From NCBI GenBank assembly GCA_017483805.1, contig JAFUUL010000112.1:1-49955 (forward strand): DNA of 49,955 nucleotides, read 5' to 3'. Of the stretch, positions 47,438 through 49,955 are shown piece after piece; within the stretch, counting starts at the first letter, position 1, and the number at the start of each line of letters is the position of its first letter. The notes under the pieces were generated by a model. It made no database searches. It was given only the letters and a program-made list of their open reading frames with translations, and was not told the origin of the DNA. Both the position numbers and the translations under genes were made by a program. This DNA comes from Prevotella sp. GTDB lineage: Bacteria; Bacteroidota; Bacteroidia; Bacteroidales; Bacteroidaceae.

Positions 47438-48844
47438 ATGAGTCAGACAAAGAGAGCCAACTTCGGTAGCAAACTGGGCATCATCCTCGCCACGGCCGGC
47501 TCAGCCGTAGGACTGGGCAATGTGTGGCGCTTCCCCTATATGACGGGGCAGAACGGTGGTGCCGCCTTTATCCTTATTTATATTGCGTGCGTCGTCTTGC
47601 TGGGCATACCCTGCATGCTCAACGAGTTCATCATCGGCCGCCGGGCCCAGGCCAACACGGCGCGGGCCTACTCCAAGTTGGCTGGCGGCACGCCGTGGCG
47701 CCTCATTGGCTACTTCGGCGTCTTCACCGGCTTCCTCATCACCAGTTACTATGTGGTGGTTTCCGGCTGGTGCCTGCAGTACATCTACGCCTCGGTGGCC
47801 GGCCATCTGCAGGGCGATGCCGACTATGTGCGCACTTACTTCGAGACCTTCTCGTCGCATCCCTGGAAGCCCGTGGTGTGGATGCTATTGTTCATCCTCA
47901 TCTGCCACTTCATCATCTCGCGCGGTGTGGAGAAAGGCATCGAGCGCGGCTCCAAACTCATGATGCCCCTGCTCTTCGTCCTCCTCATCGTCATCGCCGT
48001 GGCCTCTTGCCTGCTGCCCAATGCCGGCAAGGGCATCAGTTTCCTGTTCAGCCCCGACTTCTCCAAGGTCAACAGCGATGTGCTTCTGGGCGCACTGGGG
48101 CAGGCTTTCTATTCGCTCAGCCTCGGCATGGGCTGTCTGTGCACCTACGCCAGTTACTTCAAGCGCGACACCCATCTCACCAAGTCGGCCGTGCAGATCG
48201 TCTCCATCGACACGCTCATTGCCATCCTGGCCGGCCTCATGATCTTCCCCGCCTTCTTCTCCATCTATCCGCAAGCCACCGAACTGCTGTCGAGCACCGA
48301 TCCCAGTGTCGTTCGCCAGTATTGCGGACCGGGCTTGGTGTTCATCACCCTGCCCAACGTGTTCCAGCAGGCCTTTGCCGGCATGCCGTGGCTCGGCGAG
48401 GTGGTGGCCCTGCTCTTCTACGCCCTGCTGTCGCTGGCAGCCCTCACGTCGCTCATGTCGCTCCACGAGGTCAGTACGGCCTTCTTCCACGAGGAGTTCC
48501 ATGTCTCGCGCAGCAAGGGTGCCGCATGGGTCACCGCGCTGTGCGCCTTCTTCGGCATCGGCTGTGCCCTGTCGTATGGCGATACCCGCTCGTGGCTGAT
48601 GTTTGGCGACACGTCGATGTTCAACTGGTTCGACTTCCTCACCGGTCAGATCTTCCTGCCCGTGGGCGGTTTCCTCACCTGTCTGTTCCTGGGGTGGTAT
48701 GTGCCGCGTTCCGTCGTCAAGGACGAGTTCACCAATGGCGGCACCCTGCGCGGCCGTCTGTTTGGCGTCTATCTCTTCGCCATCCGCTATGTCTGTCCGC
48801 TCTGCATCCTGCTCATCTTCCTTCATGAGTTTGGCGTGATATGA
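47438..48844 (+). CDS. Sodium-dependent neurotransmitter:sodium symporter family transporter
   Basis: A 468-residue polytopic inner-membrane transporter of the NSS/SLC6 (LeuT) family, importing an amino acid or similar substrate with Na+. The family N-terminal signature is clear: GSAVGLGNVWRFPYMTGQNG (about 22-41), followed by AFILIYIACVVLLGIP and EFIIGRRAQANT. TM6 (GQAFYSLSLGMGCLCTYASY, about 224-243) holds the unwound substrate site, and ALTSLMSLHEV is in TM8. The substrate is unknown. The ComEA-like gene overlaps its stop by 4 nt (ATGA). Confidence 0.93.
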   Translation: MSQTKRANFGSKLGIILATAGSAVGLGNVWRFPYMTGQNGGAAFILIYIACVVLLGIPCMLNEFIIGRRAQANTARAYSKLAGGTPWRLIGYFGVFTGFLITSYYVVVSGWCLQYIYASVAGHLQGDADYVRTYFETFSSHPWKPVVWMLLFILICHFIISRGVEKGIERGSKLMMPLLFVLLIVIAVASCLLPNAGKGISFLFSPDFSKVNSDVLLGALGQAFYSLSLGMGCLCTYASYFKRDTHLTKSAVQIVSIDTLIAILAGLMIFPAFFSIYPQATELLSSTDPSVVRQYCGPGLVFITLPNVFQQAFAGMPWLGEVVALLFYALLSLAALTSLMSLHEVSTAFFHEEFHVSRSKGAAWVTALCAFFGIGCALSYGDTRSWLMFGDTSMFNWFDFLTGQIFLPVGGFLTCLFLGWYVPRSVVKDEFTNGGTLRGRLFGVYLFAIRYVCPLCILLIFLHEFGVI

Positions 48845-49764
48845 ACTGGAGTTCGGCATTGAGTCTGCGCAAGAGCGACCGGCGGGTGTTGCTGGTATTG
48901 CTTGTGCTGCTGGTGGCTATCTTCGCAGCCCTGTTCTTCTTTGATGACCCCCAGCCTCAGAATGCCAGTATGCCGGCGCCCACGGATAGTGTCGCTGCGC
49001 AAACAACCGATACCCTCGGAGGTCGTTCTCCTCTCTATTATCAGACGCAGACCGCCGCGCCAGAGCGTTTCCCCTTCGATCCCAATACAGCCGACAGCAC
49101 CCAGTTGCTGCGCTTGGGGCTGCAACCTTGGCAGGTGCGCAACATCTATAAGTACAGGGCTGCCGGTGGTATCTATCGCAAGAAGGAGGATTTTGCCCGT
49201 CTCTATGGTCTCACCGTCAAGCAGTATCGGGAACTGGAACCCTATATCCATATCTCTGCCGACTATCTGCCGGCCGCCACGCTGGTTGAAAACAAACAGC
49301 AGCCAGAGCAGCAAGAGCCGGAGCCCGACACTCTGCGCCCTGCCCTGCGTTATCCTGGGAAGATAGCCCCTGGCGAGACGGTCGACCTGAATGCTGGCGA
49401 CACCACTGTCTACCGGACGGTGCCCGGCATCGGCAGTTACTTTGCCCGCCGCATTGCAGACTATCGAACGCGGCTGGGCGGCTATGTCAGCGTCGACCAA
49501 CTCGACGAGATAGAGGATTTCCCGCAGGAGTCCAAGCAGTACTTCACCGTCAGCGATGCTCATCCGCAGAAACTCCTTGTCAACCGCCTGTCGCTTAACC
49601 AACTGAAGCGTCACCCCTACATCAATTTCTATCAGGCGAAGGCCATCGTAGACCATCGCCGCCTGGACGGTCCACTGCACAGTCTCTCAGAACTCAAGAT
49701 GCTCCGCGATTTCCCTCCAGAGGCCATCAGCCGCCTGGAGCCGTATGTCGATTATACGGAATAA
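48841..49764 (+). CDS. Helix-hairpin-helix (ComEA-like) membrane-anchored protein
   Basis: A 307-residue protein with one N-terminal membrane helix (VLLVLLVLLVAIFAALFFF, about 17-35), a short Pro/Thr linker and then repeated HhH DNA-binding motifs. These include FDPNTADSTQLLRLGL (about 80-95), VDLNAGDTTVYRTVPGIGSYFARRIADYR (two parts near 181-209) and LSLNQLKRHPYINFYQAKAI near 251-270. ComEA binds DNA during natural transformation. Here a periplasmic or extracellular DNA-binding role is inferred from the family. No other com gene is nearby. It is translationally coupled to the symporter gene by an ATGA overlap. Confidence 0.87.
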   Translation: MNWSSALSLRKSDRRVLLVLLVLLVAIFAALFFFDDPQPQNASMPAPTDSVAAQTTDTLGGRSPLYYQTQTAAPERFPFDPNTADSTQLLRLGLQPWQVRNIYKYRAAGGIYRKKEDFARLYGLTVKQYRELEPYIHISADYLPAATLVENKQQPEQQEPEPDTLRPALRYPGKIAPGETVDLNAGDTTVYRTVPGIGSYFARRIADYRTRLGGYVSVDQLDEIEDFPQESKQYFTVSDAHPQKLLVNRLSLNQLKRHPYINFYQAKAIVDHRRLDGPLHSLSELKMLRDFPPEAISRLEPYVDYTE

Positions 49765-49773
49765 TGGTATCAA

Positions 49774-49811
49774 AGAAAAAAGCAACATCCGAAAAATCTC
49801 CGGCTGTCGCT
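49774..49811 (-). terminator. Terminator hairpin for a leftward transcript entering from the right
   Basis: AGCAACATCCG (49781-49791) pairs imperfectly with CGGCTGTCGCT (49801-49811). On the minus strand the stem is followed by TTTTTT, so it would stop a leftward gene lying beyond the window. On the plus strand the T-run is short but it may also end the ComEA-like gene. Confidence 0.65.
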
Positions 49812-49955
49812 TTCTGTCGGGATGAGGCGCCGACTTTATGTTATATCGTAATATACCAAAATTGATAATTATTTACTTAATGCTCTAAATTTCAACAGTT
49901 TAACAAACCAATCAATATGGGTATAAGTATAAATCAATAATGCTATATAAAAAAT
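49812..49955. other. AT-rich right edge without a recognisable gene
   Basis: 144 bp of AT-rich sequence with a weak symmetric TATATCGTAATATA (near 49842). No ORF or clear TAnnTTTG promoter is visible before the end. Confidence 0.5.

Overview
The window is a chromosomal segment from a member of the Bacteroidales, most likely Prevotellaceae. The evidence for this is: promoters of the Bacteroidota type (TTTG/TTG, 19-21 nt, then TAnnTTTG) with almost no Shine-Dalgarno sequences; a division/cell-wall (dcw) cluster with the Bacteroidota gene order and Bacteroidota-specific insertions in MraY and FtsW; a DUF4292 lipoprotein, an EnvC-like activator and glycine-lipid-type acyltransferases; and pectin-type glycoside hydrolases. 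The genus is an inference. No insertion sequence, prophage, CRISPR array or rRNA was seen.

Layout. 1-5.8 kb: a divergent promoter at the left edge, an M20 deacylase, and a leftward operon dut - TPR protein - DUF4292 lipoprotein - EnvC-like protein. 5.9-8.6 kb: a rightward dgt - ung - DUF3109 group. 8.6-17.7 kb: a glycan-degradation island with a GH140 apiosidase-like enzyme and a giant GH78 alpha-L-rhamnosidase fused to a sialidase-fold domain (rightward), facing a GH35 beta-galactosidase and a GH30 enzyme (leftward). 17.8-20.8 kb: ptb-buk (acyl-CoA to acyl-phosphate to acid plus ATP) and an AraC-type regulator. 20.8-25.5 kb: recO, tRNA-Glu(TTC), rpsT, an SpoU-type RNA methyltransferase, a 539-bp repeat-rich intergenic region, and gyrB. 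25.6-27.4 kb: a leftward acyltransferase pair resembling glsA-glsB. 27.7-43.3 kb: an intact dcw operon mraZ-rsmH-ftsL-ftsI-murE-mraY-murD-ftsW-murG-murC-ftsQ-ftsA-ftsZ, all co-directional, with small gaps or overlaps, ended by a clear terminator. 43.3-49.8 kb: an acyl-CoA synthetase, prfB, a 51-residue membrane protein, a CYTH protein, a divergent VanZ-like gene, a sodium:neurotransmitter-type symporter and a helix-hairpin-helix protein.

How the parts work together. The dcw operon makes lipid II (murE, mraY, murD, murG, murC; murF and ddl are not here) and the divisome (ftsL, ftsI, ftsW, ftsQ, ftsA, ftsZ). A three-copy TGGGG-type repeat of 10-bp period lies at the mraZ promoter and matches the known MraZ operator architecture. 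The glycan island has activities suited to rhamnogalacturonan II side chains (apiose, rhamnose, possibly an ulosonic acid) and to galactose-containing pectin or arabinogalactan. It carries no SusC/SusD pair in this window.

The least explained material is non-coding: (i) a six-unit, exactly 22-bp-phased array just upstream of the gyrB promoter; (ii) a 116-bp inverted-repeat element with a GC-only inner palindrome beside it; and (iii) several 7- or 8-bp-period tandem arrays that fill gaps directly before start codons (TPR gene, buk, rpsT, mraY), with one further array inside the DUF3109 coding sequence. Several genes also have the -7 box only 5-9 nt before the start codon, which implies leaderless or near-leaderless mRNAs.
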